Assembly (NCBI GenBank): GCA_019749945.1
Contig: JAIEPF010000010.1
Location: 124,001 to 188,000 of the forward strand
DNA: 64,000 nt
Reading direction: 5' to 3'
DNA from: Burkholderiales bacterium
Lineage (GTDB): Bacteria; Pseudomonadota; Gammaproteobacteria; Burkholderiales; SG8-41
Below are positions 45,381 through 54,506 of the stretch, piece after piece. Within the stretch, counting starts at the first letter, position 1, and the number at the start of each line of letters is the position of its first letter. The notes under the pieces were generated by a model that saw nothing but the letters and a program-made list of their open reading frames with translations, did no database searches and had not been told where the DNA came from. A program made the position numbers and the translations under genes.

Positions 45381-45989
45381 TTATTGGGACGGTGGTGCAG
45401 TCGCTTTAAACGACGGTCTGGCGTTGATGGCGTCGAACCACGCCGACAGTTTCGGGTGATCCGGTCGCCAGTGCAGATCGGGATTGCGGGCTTCGAGCGC
45501 GAGGCCGCAGGCGAGCGTGATCTGCGCCATGTTGAGCGCGCCGTTCATCCACGGATGTTCGATTTCTGTTTCCCACAGCGCGGCCATGCGCCGGCTGCGC
45601 TGCGCTTCATGTTGCAGGAGCGTCGGCGAACGTTCGGCCGGGGGGCGGACGAGTTCGCGGATCCAGACGGCGAAACCATCCGTGATGCTCCGCGCCAGTG
45701 ATTCAAGGCGACGTGCCTCCCATGCCTCATCGCCGGCGGGCAGCCCGAACACCGGTTTGCCGTCGAGGTGGTCCAGCCAGGCGCAGATGACCGCGGATTC
45801 TTCCATGGCGACACCGTCATCACGAATGAGATAGGGGACTCGACCCGACGGATTGATGCGGTAATAAGGACTGTCCGCGACCCGTGTTTGCGCGGGGATG
45901 ATCTCGATCCGGTGCTCCAGCCCCTTTTCGAGAATTGCGACGCGGACTATGCGTGCGTAGGGGGAGCCCGGGGTGATGTAGAGTTTCAT
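45381..45989 (-). CDS. Glutathione S-transferase family protein
   Basis: 202 residues. MKLYITPGSPYARIVRVAILEKGL, then NPSGRVPYLI (cis-Pro), MEESAVICAWLDHL, helical C-terminal half ending with PWMNGALNMAQITLACGLAL and HPKLSAWFDAI. Beta/theta-like. ATG at 45989. Co-directional with the small exported protein gene, 10 bp apart. Confidence 0.9.
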   Translation of the reverse strand: MKLYITPGSPYARIVRVAILEKGLEHRIEIIPAQTRVADSPYYRINPSGRVPYLIRDDGVAMEESAVICAWLDHLDGKPVFGLPAGDEAWEARRLESLARSITDGFAVWIRELVRPPAERSPTLLQHEAQRSRRMAALWETEIEHPWMNGALNMAQITLACGLALEARNPDLHWRPDHPKLSAWFDAINARPSFKATAPPSQ

Positions 45990-46187
45990 GAGTATGCGTT
46001 TTGTGTGCCGCCTGAAGTCCGCTCAGCAGAGACGGATTGGGTATTGCCGCGATATTTTCAGAACAAATTGTAGCGCGTAACGAGTGCAGCGGAGATCACG
46101 GTGGCAGGATCCATCACGTATTTCAACGCTCCAAGGAGACATCCTTCGGGGCATGTTCCATGCGGGCTGTACACTCTTTGCCGAAGG

Positions 46188-46904
46188 TTATTTCGCCCCG
46201 GCCTTTTCCAGTATCTCCGCCATTGCCCGGTAGCCGCGTGTTTTTGCCAGCCTGAGCGGCGTATTGCCGTTGCGGTCGGCAAGTTGCAGGTTGGCGCCGG
46301 CGCTGACCAGAGCACGCAGCGTTTCGACATGGTGCGGGCCGCCGTCGCCGAGCACGATGGATTCGATCAGCGCGGTCCAGTGCAGGTTGTTGACGTGGTC
46401 GAGCGGTGCGCCGGCGGCGATCAGCTGTTTGACCACGCCGTGGTGGCCGAGGTGGGCGGCGGCGATCAGCGCGGTGCCGTCGTAGCGGCTGGTGACGAGT
46501 TTGGCGCTGGCGCCTGCGGCGAGCAGCGCGCGCAGGGCGTCTTCGTTGTTGGCGACGGATGCAATGGTGACCGCGTCGTAACGGTCTTTTTCGAGCAGGC
46601 CGAGATTGGCGCCGGCTTTCGCCAGGGCGCGGATGGCTTCGACCTTGCCGGCGTAGGTCGCGACATGCAGCGGCGTGCGGCCGTAGGGGTCGCGGGCGTT
46701 GAGGTCGGCTTTGGCCGCGACCAGGCGTTCGATTTCAGCAAGGTCGCCGCGGTGCGCTGCCGCATGCAGGCCGCTGTAGCGGGCGACCTCTGCGGCGGAA
46801 GGCGCCACCTGCGCCGACACCATGGCCGGCGCCAGCAGCATGATTCCACACACGGCGGCGCGCAGGACATGCGTGAGAGAAAAGTTCTGTTGGTTCCGGT
46901 TCAT
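46188..46904 (-). CDS. Periplasmic ankyrin-repeat protein
   Basis: 238 residues from the ATG at 46904. Signal peptide ends near MVSA-QV. At least five ankyrin repeats from residue 40 (GLHAAAHRGDLAEIERLVAAKADLN, TPLHVATYAGKVEAIRALAKAGANL and so on). Probable protein-protein interaction role; the partner may be the HbpS-like protein encoded upstream. Followed by no co-directional gene within 190 bp. Confidence 0.87.
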   Translation of the reverse strand: MNRNQQNFSLTHVLRAAVCGIMLLAPAMVSAQVAPSAAEVARYSGLHAAAHRGDLAEIERLVAAKADLNARDPYGRTPLHVATYAGKVEAIRALAKAGANLGLLEKDRYDAVTIASVANNEDALRALLAAGASAKLVTSRYDGTALIAAAHLGHHGVVKQLIAAGAPLDHVNNLHWTALIESIVLGDGGPHHVETLRALVSAGANLQLADRNGNTPLRLAKTRGYRAMAEILEKAGAK

Positions 46905-46929
46905 GGCGTGGCTCCAGATGGGTTGCAGT

Positions 46930-47421
46930 TTATTTGAGCTGGTCCTTGACCTGTTCCAGCGCGGCGACGGCGCATTGTTCGTCAAGGTGACCGCCGGGGG
47001 CGCCGCCGATGCCGACTGCGCCGATCACGTCATTGCCGGCGCGCACCGGCACACCGCCGCCGAGCAGCAGGAAGCCGGGGATATGCACCAGGTTCGCGGC
47101 CGCGGGATTTTTTTGTGCCGCTTCCATCATCGCCAGCGTGTTGTTGCGGGCGGAGGCGGAGGTGTACGCTTTTTGCAGGCTGGCGGCGAGGGTGTGCGGG
47201 CCCGCGTTGTCGGCACGCTGCACGGCGCGGATGCCGCCGGCGCGGTCAACCACGGTTGCGGTCACGGCATAACCCCTGGCGCTGCACGAGGCGACGCTGG
47301 CGGCGGCAATCTGGTTGGCGAGTGCCAGCGAAATGTTGTTCTCGGTGCGGACGTTCTGGGCATGGGCCAGCGTGGTGGTGGCGAGCAGGGCGGCGGCGGA
47401 CAGCTTGATGATTTTGTGCAT
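46930..47421 (-). CDS. Exported GlcG/HbpS-family protein
   Basis: 163 residues, signal peptide ending LAHA-QN. Haem-degrading/HbpS fold: RGYAVTATVVDRAGGIRAVQRADNAGPHT, SLQKAYTSASARNNT, GGGVPVRAGNDVIGAVGIGGAPGGHLDEQCA. Members bind haem or act as accessory proteins of unknown use. ATG at 47421 with GGAGAAC; the ankyrin gene follows 26 bp downstream. Confidence 0.88.
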   Translation of the reverse strand: MHKIIKLSAAALLATTTLAHAQNVRTENNISLALANQIAAASVASCSARGYAVTATVVDRAGGIRAVQRADNAGPHTLAASLQKAYTSASARNNTLAMMEAAQKNPAAANLVHIPGFLLLGGGVPVRAGNDVIGAVGIGGAPGGHLDEQCAVAALEQVKDQLK

Positions 47422-47547
47422 GATGTTCTCCTGGGTTGGTGATTGCGGTCGGGTGTGGCAACCGTGGGAGAACTGTAAAAAAGCGCGGCTCGCGCGCCTA
47501 TCCGCAGAGTCACGCCGCAGCCTCCGTAGAAGTACGGAGTGCGCCTT

Positions 47548-48171
47548 TCAGGCGGCGTCTTCGACCAGCGCCGCGTAGCGGCGGATCAGCTGCGCCAGCG
47601 ATTCGGCGCCGAGTTTTGCAAACAGGTGGGCGCGGTGGGTTTCGACGGTGCGCGGCGAGACATCCAGCGCGCGCCCGATTTCCTTGTTGGTGAGCCCGGC
47701 GACGATCAGACCCAGCACTTCGCGTTCGCGTGCCGAGAGCTGTGCGTAGCGTTCGCGGGCATCGCGGTCGTCGCGGTTGCGTTCGCGCGAGCGCACATGC
47801 TGCTGCACGGCGGCCTGCAGCGTATCGAGCAACTGCTGGTCGTCGACCGGTTTTTCGAGGAATTCCGTGGCGCCGGATTTGAAGGCGCGCCGGCACATCT
47901 CCACCGTGCCGTGGCCGGTGAGCATGATCACCGGCTGGTCGACGCCCACGGCAACCAGTTTTTCCAGCACCGTCAGGCCGCTGATGCCGGGCATGCGCAC
48001 ATCGAGCACGATGGCGCCGATGCCGCCGCGGTCGAACTTTTCCATGAAATCCTGCGGGCTGGCCCAGGCCCGCACGCGCAGGCCCACGGTGCCGATCAGC
48101 AGTGCGAGACTGTCGCGCACCGCGGCATCGTCGTCGATCAGGTGGATCAGCGGTGACAGCGGGGCGTTCAT
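47548..48171 (-). CDS. FixJ/NarL-type response regulator
   Basis: 207 residues. Receiver domain with acidic pocket LIDDDAAVRD, phospho-acceptor D57 (IVLDVRMPG), T/S at MLTGHG and K at FLEKPV; LuxR-type HTH at the C-terminus (LSAREREVLGLIVAGLTNKEIGRALDVSPRTVETHRAHLFAKL). ATG at 48171 overlaps the kinase stop by 4 bp (ATGA). Target genes unknown. Confidence 0.95.
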   Translation of the reverse strand: MNAPLSPLIHLIDDDAAVRDSLALLIGTVGLRVRAWASPQDFMEKFDRGGIGAIVLDVRMPGISGLTVLEKLVAVGVDQPVIMLTGHGTVEMCRRAFKSGATEFLEKPVDDQQLLDTLQAAVQQHVRSRERNRDDRDARERYAQLSAREREVLGLIVAGLTNKEIGRALDVSPRTVETHRAHLFAKLGAESLAQLIRRYAALVEDAA

Positions 48172-49619
48172 GCCGCGGGCGCCAGCGGCAATTGCAATGT
48201 GAAGGCTGCTCCGCGCGGGGCATGATTGGCGGCAACGAGTGTGCCGCCCATGCCGGAGGCCAGTGATTCACACAGGCTCAGGCCGAGGCCGAGTCCGCCT
48301 TCACGGGTCGTGAAAAACGGTTCGAACAGCCGCGGCAGCACATCGGCGGCGATGCCGGGCCCGCTGTCGCGCACCGTCAATGTTCCCTGTCCGGGCGCCG
48401 CCCTGCTTTCGATATGCAGGGCACGTTCGCCGGCCGGCACCTGCGCCAGCGCCTGCAGGGCATTGCTCAGCAGATTGTGGATGATCTGTTCCAGTGCCAC
48501 CGGCTCGGCGAGCACGGTGACGGCCGGACCGCCGACGGCCGGTTTGATGCCGAGGCGCTGCAGTTCGGGTTCGAGCAGGTACAGCGCGTTGCGCACCGCG
48601 GCTTCGAGACTGAGCGGCTGCAACTGACCGGCGACGTCAGGCCGTTCGACGACGCGGCGCAGGCGGCCGACCACATCGGATGCGCGGCGCGCCTGTTCTG
48701 CTGCGCGCTGCATTGCGCTGCGGGCGGTGGCGAGTTCCGGCGATTCGTCATCGAGCAGCCGGCGCGCAGCCTGGGTATTGGCGAGCACGGCGGTCAGCGG
48801 CTGGTTGAGTTCATGGGCCATGCCCGCGGCGAGTTCGCCCAGGGTATTGAGCCGCGCGACCTGGCCCAGGCGCAGCAGTTCCTCGGCGCGGCGGCGTTCG
48901 GCGCGCTGGCGTTCGAGGGCGAGCAGGGCGGCGAACGTCGCCGCGGTCAGCAAAGTCCAGCCCAGCATTTTTATCCAGGGCAGATCGGTCCAGTTCAAAT
49001 TGCGCATGGCCACCACATCGAAGGGCTGGCTGTCGGCGGCAAGCCGCTTGCGGAAATCGAATTGCCGCCAGCCGCTGCCTTCCTGTCCCGGCTGCAGCAC
49101 AAACTGCCGGCCGTCGTATTCGAGCATGACCCGAACCGGGCTGGTTTCCCGCGGCATCGGCCATTCCTCCCAGGGCACCATGCTGCGCAGGTCGATCTGT
49201 GCCGCGTAACTGGCGGGCACGGCGGCCTGCACCAGTTGATAACGGCCGGCCTTGAAATCAACGCCGGCCATTGCGGCACGGCGATTGCGGCGCGATTCAT
49301 CCTCCGCGGCACTCAGCGCGGCATCAGGCCAGGCCGCATCATTGCTGCGCTGCTGCACGCCGAGTATTTGCGGATACACCGACGGGATGCGCTGCTCCGG
49401 ACGGTCTGTGCGGCTCCCCGATTGCAGCAGGGCCAGCATGGCCATCACCGCGTCGTGCTGCGCGGTGCGCTGGCTGAGCAGCCGGTGGACGATGCGGGCG
49501 TCGGTTTCAAATGCGGCGCGCAGGTTGTCGAGCTCCAGTCTTGCCAGCACGATGCTGCCGATTGCGGCCACTGCCGCGCCAGCCAGCAGAACGGCCAGCC
49601 TGTTGTGCAGGGGCGTCAT
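48168..49619 (-). CDS. Sensor histidine kinase (DctB-like)
   Basis: 483 residues. Two membrane helices (about 8-28 and 217-236) flank a periplasmic sensor domain of about 190 residues. HisKA with H269 in GELAAGMAHELNQPLTA, then HATPase_c with NLLSNALQAL, DSGPGIA, EPFFTTREGGLGLGLSL. Overlaps the response regulator gene, forming a two-component pair. Ligand unknown; the domain type and the surrounding organic-acid uptake genes would fit a carboxylate, which is only a guess. Confidence 0.93.
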   Translation of the reverse strand: MTPLHNRLAVLLAGAAVAAIGSIVLARLELDNLRAAFETDARIVHRLLSQRTAQHDAVMAMLALLQSGSRTDRPEQRIPSVYPQILGVQQRSNDAAWPDAALSAAEDESRRNRRAAMAGVDFKAGRYQLVQAAVPASYAAQIDLRSMVPWEEWPMPRETSPVRVMLEYDGRQFVLQPGQEGSGWRQFDFRKRLAADSQPFDVVAMRNLNWTDLPWIKMLGWTLLTAATFAALLALERQRAERRRAEELLRLGQVARLNTLGELAAGMAHELNQPLTAVLANTQAARRLLDDESPELATARSAMQRAAEQARRASDVVGRLRRVVERPDVAGQLQPLSLEAAVRNALYLLEPELQRLGIKPAVGGPAVTVLAEPVALEQIIHNLLSNALQALAQVPAGERALHIESRAAPGQGTLTVRDSGPGIAADVLPRLFEPFFTTREGGLGLGLSLCESLASGMGGTLVAANHAPRGAAFTLQLPLAPAA

Positions 49620-49653
49620 CGCGGACTGGTCAGCGCCGCGCCGCGTGACCTGA

Positions 49654-50481
49654 TCATTTACGGCCCTGAAGCGCGGCCTGGTACAGGGGCATCACCGCCG
49701 GCAGCAGGGCTTCGATCTGCTGGATGCGGCTGGTCTCCGCGGGGTGGGTGCTGAGGAATTCCGGCGGGCGGCTGCCGCTCTGGGCCTTGAGCATTTTCTG
49801 CCACAGCGTGACGCCGGCACGCGGGTCGTAGCCGGCGCGGGCCGAGAGTTCGAGGCCGATGCGGTCGGCTTCGGATTCGTCCTTGCGGCTGAAGGTGGTG
49901 GCAATCAGCGCTTCGTAACCTGCGTTGGCCAGACTGGCCGCACCGTCGCCCAGTCCGAGCAGGGCGGCGCCGATGCCGATCGTGGCCTGCGCGGCGATGG
50001 CCTGCGACACCTGTTCACGCGAATGTTCGCGCAGTGCATGCGCGATTTCATGGCCCATCACCACCGCGATTTCGTCATCGCTCAGGTTAAGGCGTTTGAT
50101 CAGCCCGGTGTAGAACATGATCTTGCCGCCGGGCATGCAGAAGGCATTGAGTTCATCGCTGCTGATGGTGTTGACTTCCCATTTCCAGCCCGGCGCGTCG
50201 GCGCGGAAGGCTCGGGTCTGCGGCGTGATGCGGCCGGCGATGGCGCGCACCCGGCTGGTCAGCACGGCGTCGGTGTTCAGCGTGCCTTTTTTTCTCGATT
50301 CGGCCTGCAGCTGGTTATAGGCCTTCGCCGCCATCTGGTCGAGTTCGGCCGAGGACACCAGCAGCAGTTGTTTGCGCTCGGCGCCGACGACGCCGCCCGA
50401 TGTGGTGGATTGGCAGCTGGCCGTGCTGCCGACCGTGATGGCGGTCAGCGCGATGGCGATCAGTTTGTATACGGGGGCCAT
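49654..50481 (-). CDS. M48 family metallopeptidase
   Basis: 275 residues from ATG 50481. Signal peptide with a weak lipobox (TASC23). Zinc motif HEIAH (144-148) and the downstream ESEADRIGLELSARAGYDP; THPAETSRIQQIE near the end. BepA/LoiP-like periplasmic protease for outer-membrane protein quality control, by family analogy. The open frame continues upstream to 51489 but only as the antisense of the ABC-F gene. Divergent from that gene. Confidence 0.9.
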   Translation of the reverse strand: MAPVYKLIAIALTAITVGSTASCQSTTSGGVVGAERKQLLLVSSAELDQMAAKAYNQLQAESRKKGTLNTDAVLTSRVRAIAGRITPQTRAFRADAPGWKWEVNTISSDELNAFCMPGGKIMFYTGLIKRLNLSDDEIAVVMGHEIAHALREHSREQVSQAIAAQATIGIGAALLGLGDGAASLANAGYEALIATTFSRKDESEADRIGLELSARAGYDPRAGVTLWQKMLKAQSGSRPPEFLSTHPAETSRIQQIEALLPAVMPLYQAALQGRK

Positions 50482-50610
50482 GACAGTGCTCCGGTGCGGA
50501 TGCAGACAGGGGATTTTACCGCGGCTGGAACGCGGTTTTGTGACGGGACGGGGCAACCTGCGTAGAATGCGCCCCTTTCCACACATCCCACGCGGCGGCT
50601 GCACGACACA

Positions 50611-52227
50611 ATGATACGTTTCACCCGGATTACGCTGCGGCGCGGCGCCAAGGTGCTGCTTGAAGACGCGGATGTCGCGCTGAATCCCGGCGACAAGATC
50701 GGCCTGATCGGCGCCAACGGCACCGGCAAGTCGAGCGTGTTTGCGATGCTGCGCGGCGAATTGCATGCCGACCAGGGCGAAGTCGATTTTCCGCAGCGCT
50801 GGCGCGTCGCGCATGTCGCCCAGGAAACCCCGGCGCTGGATCGCCCGGCGATCGAGTACGCCATCGACGGCGACACCACGCTGCGCCGCCTCGAAACCGA
50901 ACTGGCCGCGGCCGAAACCGCCGATGACGGTGAACTGATCGGTTCCCTGTATGCTGACCTCGCCGATGCCGACGCCTGGACGGTGCGGCCGCGCGCCGAG
51001 CAGTTGCTGTACGGCCTGGGTTTCAGCCACGAGCAGATGGAGCAGCCGGTCGCCAGTTTTTCCGGCGGCTGGCGCATGCGGCTGAATCTGGCCCAGGCGC
51101 TGATGTGCCCGTCGGACCTGCTGCTGCTCGACGAGCCGACCAACCATCTCGATCTTGACGCCATCCTTTGGGTGGAGGAGTGGCTGAAGAAATACCGGGG
51201 CACGCTGGTCATCGTGTCGCACGACCGTGATTTTCTCGACGGCGTGGTCAATGTCATCGTGCACATCGACAACAAGAAACTCAAGCGTTACGCCGGCCAT
51301 TACTCCGACTTCGAGCGCCAGCGCGCCGCCGCGGTGGTGCTCGCCGCCGGCATGATCGAGAAGCAGCAGCGCGAACGGGCGCATCTGGAGTCCTTTATCA
51401 ACCGCTTCAAGGCGCAGGCGAGCAAGGCGCGCCAGGCGCAGAGCCGGATGAAAATGCTGGCGAAGATGGAGGATCTGGCACCGCTGCATGTGTCGGCTCC
51501 GTTCCAGTTCGAGTTCCGCGAGCCTTTGCGCGCGCCCGATCCGCTGCTGGTGATGGAGAACGTGGCGGCGGGTTACCGGCTGGAGGACGGCACCGAAAAA
51601 ACCGTGCTGAGCCGCATCAAGTTTTCATTGCAGAGCGGTCAGCGTTACGGCCTGCTCGGCATCAACGGCGCCGGCAAATCGACATTGATCAAGACCATCG
51701 CCGGCGAACTTGCCCCCTTGTCCGGCACGGCGAACTTCAACAAGGGCCTGGTGATCGGTTATTTCGCCCAGCACCAGGTGGAAATGCTGCGCAACGATGA
51801 ATCACCGCTGTGGAACCTCGCGAAAATCGCGCCGCGCGTGCGCGAGCAGGAATTGCGCGGTTTTTTGGGCGGCTTCAATTTCCCCGGTGAAATGGCGCTG
51901 AATCCGATCACCCATTTCTCCGGCGGCGAAAAGGCGCGGCTGGCGCTGGCGATGATCGTCTGGCAGCGGCCCAACCTGCTGCTGCTCGATGAACCGACCA
52001 ACCATCTCGATCTCGAAACCCGCGAGGCGCTGACGGTGGCGCTGGCGCAATTTGAAGGCACTCTGGTGCTGGTGTCGCACGACCGCCATCTGCTGCGCGC
52101 GACGACCGACCAGTTCCTGATCGTCGCCGACGGCAAACTGGAGCCCTTTGACGGCGACATGGACGATTACCGCGACTGGCTGTTCAAGACCAAGCTGGCG
52201 GCGGAGAAGGCGACAGGTGCGGCCTAG
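50611..52227 (+). CDS. ABC-F family ATPase (YheS type)
   Basis: 538 residues. Two ATPase domains: Walker A GANGTGKSS and GINGAGKST; signatures FSGGWRMRLNLA and FSGGEKARLALA; Walker B LLLLDEPTNHLDLDAI and LLLLDEPTNHLDLET. The interdomain linker KAQASKARQAQSRMKML (P-site tRNA interaction motif) is intact. It lacks the long charged C-terminal extension of E. coli YheS. ATG at 50611. Confidence 0.94.
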   Translation: MIRFTRITLRRGAKVLLEDADVALNPGDKIGLIGANGTGKSSVFAMLRGELHADQGEVDFPQRWRVAHVAQETPALDRPAIEYAIDGDTTLRRLETELAAAETADDGELIGSLYADLADADAWTVRPRAEQLLYGLGFSHEQMEQPVASFSGGWRMRLNLAQALMCPSDLLLLDEPTNHLDLDAILWVEEWLKKYRGTLVIVSHDRDFLDGVVNVIVHIDNKKLKRYAGHYSDFERQRAAAVVLAAGMIEKQQRERAHLESFINRFKAQASKARQAQSRMKMLAKMEDLAPLHVSAPFQFEFREPLRAPDPLLVMENVAAGYRLEDGTEKTVLSRIKFSLQSGQRYGLLGINGAGKSTLIKTIAGELAPLSGTANFNKGLVIGYFAQHQVEMLRNDESPLWNLAKIAPRVREQELRGFLGGFNFPGEMALNPITHFSGGEKARLALAMIVWQRPNLLLLDEPTNHLDLETREALTVALAQFEGTLVLVSHDRHLLRATTDQFLIVADGKLEPFDGDMDDYRDWLFKTKLAAEKATGAA

Positions 52228-52235
52228 TGTATTAT

Positions 52236-52265
52236 CTTAAAATATCAACAAAAACAAATACTTAC
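52236..52265 (+). repeat. AT-rich dispersed motif, copy 5
   Basis: AAAATATCAACAAAAACAAA followed by TACTTA, starting 9 bp after the ABC-F stop codon. The best match to copy 2. Confidence 0.65.
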
Positions 52266-52288
52266 AGTGCTTCCTGCTGTAGCGGGAG

Positions 52289-53149
52289 TCAACGCCGCCG
52301 GTCGGCGGCCAGTTTCCGCGCTGCATATTGCGCGCGATAGGCGCTCAACTCGGCCCGGCCCACCTTGCCCATGTCCTCCAGGGTTTTTTCCCAGTCCCGG
52401 CGGTGGTCCTGCAGGGCGCCGACGATGGATTCGGCGACCACCAGATTGCGGTACCACTTGGCATTGGCCGGCACGATGGTCCACGGCGCGTGTTTGGACG
52501 CGGTTCTGGAGATCGCGTCTTCGTAGGCCGTGGTGTATGCGTTCCAGTAGTCGCGTTCCTTCCAGTCGTTCAGATTCAGTTTCCATGCCGCGTTGCGGTC
52601 TTTTTCGCGTTCCAGCAGGCGTTTCTTCTGTTCATCCCTGGAGATGTGCAGAAAATACTTGAGCACGATGGTGCCGTGTTCGGCCAGCAGTTCCTCGAAA
52701 CCGTTGATATGGTCGTAACGTTCGCCCCACAGTTTTTTGGAGACGAGGTTGTGCACACGAACCACCAGCACATCCTCGTAATGCGAACGGTTGAAAATGG
52801 CGAATTCACCGAGCCGTGGTGCCTGGCGATGCACGCGCCACAGAAAATCGTGCTCACGCTCCTCGGCGGTCGGCACGCCGAATGAGCTGACGGCCACACC
52901 GCGCGGATTGAGGCAGCCGACGACATGTTTGATGGTGCCATCCTTGCCTGCGCTGTCGCGCCCCTGCAGCACCACCATTACGCTGTGCACTTTGGCGCCG
53001 AACATCGCATCCTGCAGTTCGAACATTTGTTTGCCCAGGGTGGCGAAACGCCGGTTCGCCTTTTCCTTGGTCATGCCCTTGGGCGGTTCGGCTGAAATAT
53101 CCGTGAGGCGGATTTTTTCACCGGGGGTGATGAATACGGTTTTGGACAT
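52289..53149 (-). CDS. ppk2: Polyphosphate kinase 2 family phosphotransferase
   Basis: Uses polyphosphate to phosphorylate nucleotides (AMP or ADP). 286 residues from ATG 53149 with AGGAAC. P-loop GRDSAGKDG (63-71), Walker B-like IFNRSHYEDVLVVRV, lid WKLNLNDWKERDYWNAYTTAYEDAISRT, and PWTIVPANAKWYRNLVV. Single domain; length and lid fit class I or III, which decides AMP/ADP preference and cannot be fixed here. Confidence 0.93.
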   Translation of the reverse strand: MSKTVFITPGEKIRLTDISAEPPKGMTKEKANRRFATLGKQMFELQDAMFGAKVHSVMVVLQGRDSAGKDGTIKHVVGCLNPRGVAVSSFGVPTAEEREHDFLWRVHRQAPRLGEFAIFNRSHYEDVLVVRVHNLVSKKLWGERYDHINGFEELLAEHGTIVLKYFLHISRDEQKKRLLEREKDRNAAWKLNLNDWKERDYWNAYTTAYEDAISRTASKHAPWTIVPANAKWYRNLVVAESIVGALQDHRRDWEKTLEDMGKVGRAELSAYRAQYAARKLAADRRR

Positions 53150-53354
53150 GTCTGTTCCTGTGCCTGGAAGCGGGATCCGGAATCGGCGGGGCGGCAACCG
53201 GACAAGGTCAGTGTTATCTTTTTGTGAGCGCCGGTCAATTTTTGATGGCTGGTGCTTAAAATCGCGACCGGATGCTGCTCCAGGGATGCTGTTTTGCGTA
53301 TAGTGTCCCCGGGGCGGGGCGTTATTTGTCACGGTCAGGGGGGCGGGCGTATTC

Positions 53355-54458
53355 ATGTTGGCCGATGCGGAAATTGCTTCATATGCCGATTCCAGGCAGG
53401 CGCGCTTTCTCAAAAGTTATTGGGCTGCGGCGGCGAGCTCCTGCGTTGTGCTGCTGCTCATATTCTTTTTTTACTGGGCGGGTTATCTTGCCGAAACCGG
53501 ATTCATGGTCGTCTCCGGCGGGATCATTGTTTTTGCCGCGTTTTATTACGCGATGTTCCGTAGCGGACTCAACCTTAAAACCGGTGACCCGAGCCTGACC
53601 GTTGCGCAGGTGCTGTCGGCGATCCTGATGCTGACGATCGCGATGTTTTACACGCAAAGCGGCGCACGCTCGGTGCTGCTGCCGTTTGCGTTGATGGCAT
53701 TTGTTTTTGGTGTATTTCGCCTGTCCATCCGCCAGCTGCTTTGTATTGCCCTGATCACCATCGGCGGATATGCCGTGATGATCGGGCTCCTGCTGAATTT
53801 CCGGCCGCATGATGTGGATTTACGCCTTGAGATACTGCGCCTGACCGTTTTCGGGGTCGTCCTGTTGTGGTTTTCCGTAACCGGCAGCTATGTCAACCGG
53901 CTGAGAAAACGCCTGAGCGAAAGCAAGGCCGCCGTCGAAGAGCTGGCCACGCACGACCCGCTGACGGGCGTCTATAACCGGCGCCACCTGTCTGCCATGC
54001 TGCGGCAGGAAAAACTGCGCAGCGACCGCTCGGGGGAGCCTTTCTGCATCGCCATTCTGGATCTCGATTTTTTCAAGAAGGTCAACGACACCTATGGCCA
54101 CCAGGCCGGCGATGCAGTGCTGAAAGCCTGCGCCGAATGCGGAAATCAGGCGATACGCCCTATCGACTGTTTCGGCCGCTACGGGGGCGAAGAGTTCGAG
54201 ATTCTTCTGGTTCAGACTGATCTGGAAGGTGCGCGTATCGTGGTCGAGCGCATACGACATGCGCTTGCCAGGCTGCGGTTCCCGCATATCAGTACGGATC
54301 TTGCAGTCACGGTTTCCGCGGGCCTCGCCCAGTACCGTCCCGAAGAGGAGGTCGAGGCTGCCGAAAAACGGGCCGATGCGGCGCTTTACCGGGCGAAGGC
54401 GGCCGGTCGCAACCGGGTGGAACTCGAATCAGGGGACACTGAAAAAAAGGTCGCGTAG
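53355..54458 (+). CDS. Membrane-bound diguanylate cyclase (GGDEF)
   Basis: 367 residues. Six N-terminal membrane helices (about 25-180), a short coiled coil, then a GGDEF domain from about 197. Active-site GGEEF (277-281) and inhibitory I-site RPID (268-271) at the proper 5-residue spacing, so it should make c-di-GMP and be product-inhibited. DPLTGVYNRRHL and DLDFFKKVNDTYGH are standard. ATG at 53355. Confidence 0.94.
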   Translation: MLADAEIASYADSRQARFLKSYWAAAASSCVVLLLIFFFYWAGYLAETGFMVVSGGIIVFAAFYYAMFRSGLNLKTGDPSLTVAQVLSAILMLTIAMFYTQSGARSVLLPFALMAFVFGVFRLSIRQLLCIALITIGGYAVMIGLLLNFRPHDVDLRLEILRLTVFGVVLLWFSVTGSYVNRLRKRLSESKAAVEELATHDPLTGVYNRRHLSAMLRQEKLRSDRSGEPFCIAILDLDFFKKVNDTYGHQAGDAVLKACAECGNQAIRPIDCFGRYGGEEFEILLVQTDLEGARIVVERIRHALARLRFPHISTDLAVTVSAGLAQYRPEEEVEAAEKRADAALYRAKAAGRNRVELESGDTEKKVA

Positions 54459-54506
54459 GTCAATGACCAAAGGGCGCCGGCACTTTTTGTCGGGTCTCCG
54501 ACGCGA

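Noticed and set aside
50482..51489. Upstream extension of the M48 protease frame
   Set aside because: Antisense to the ABC-F gene; the signal peptide begins at ATG 50481.
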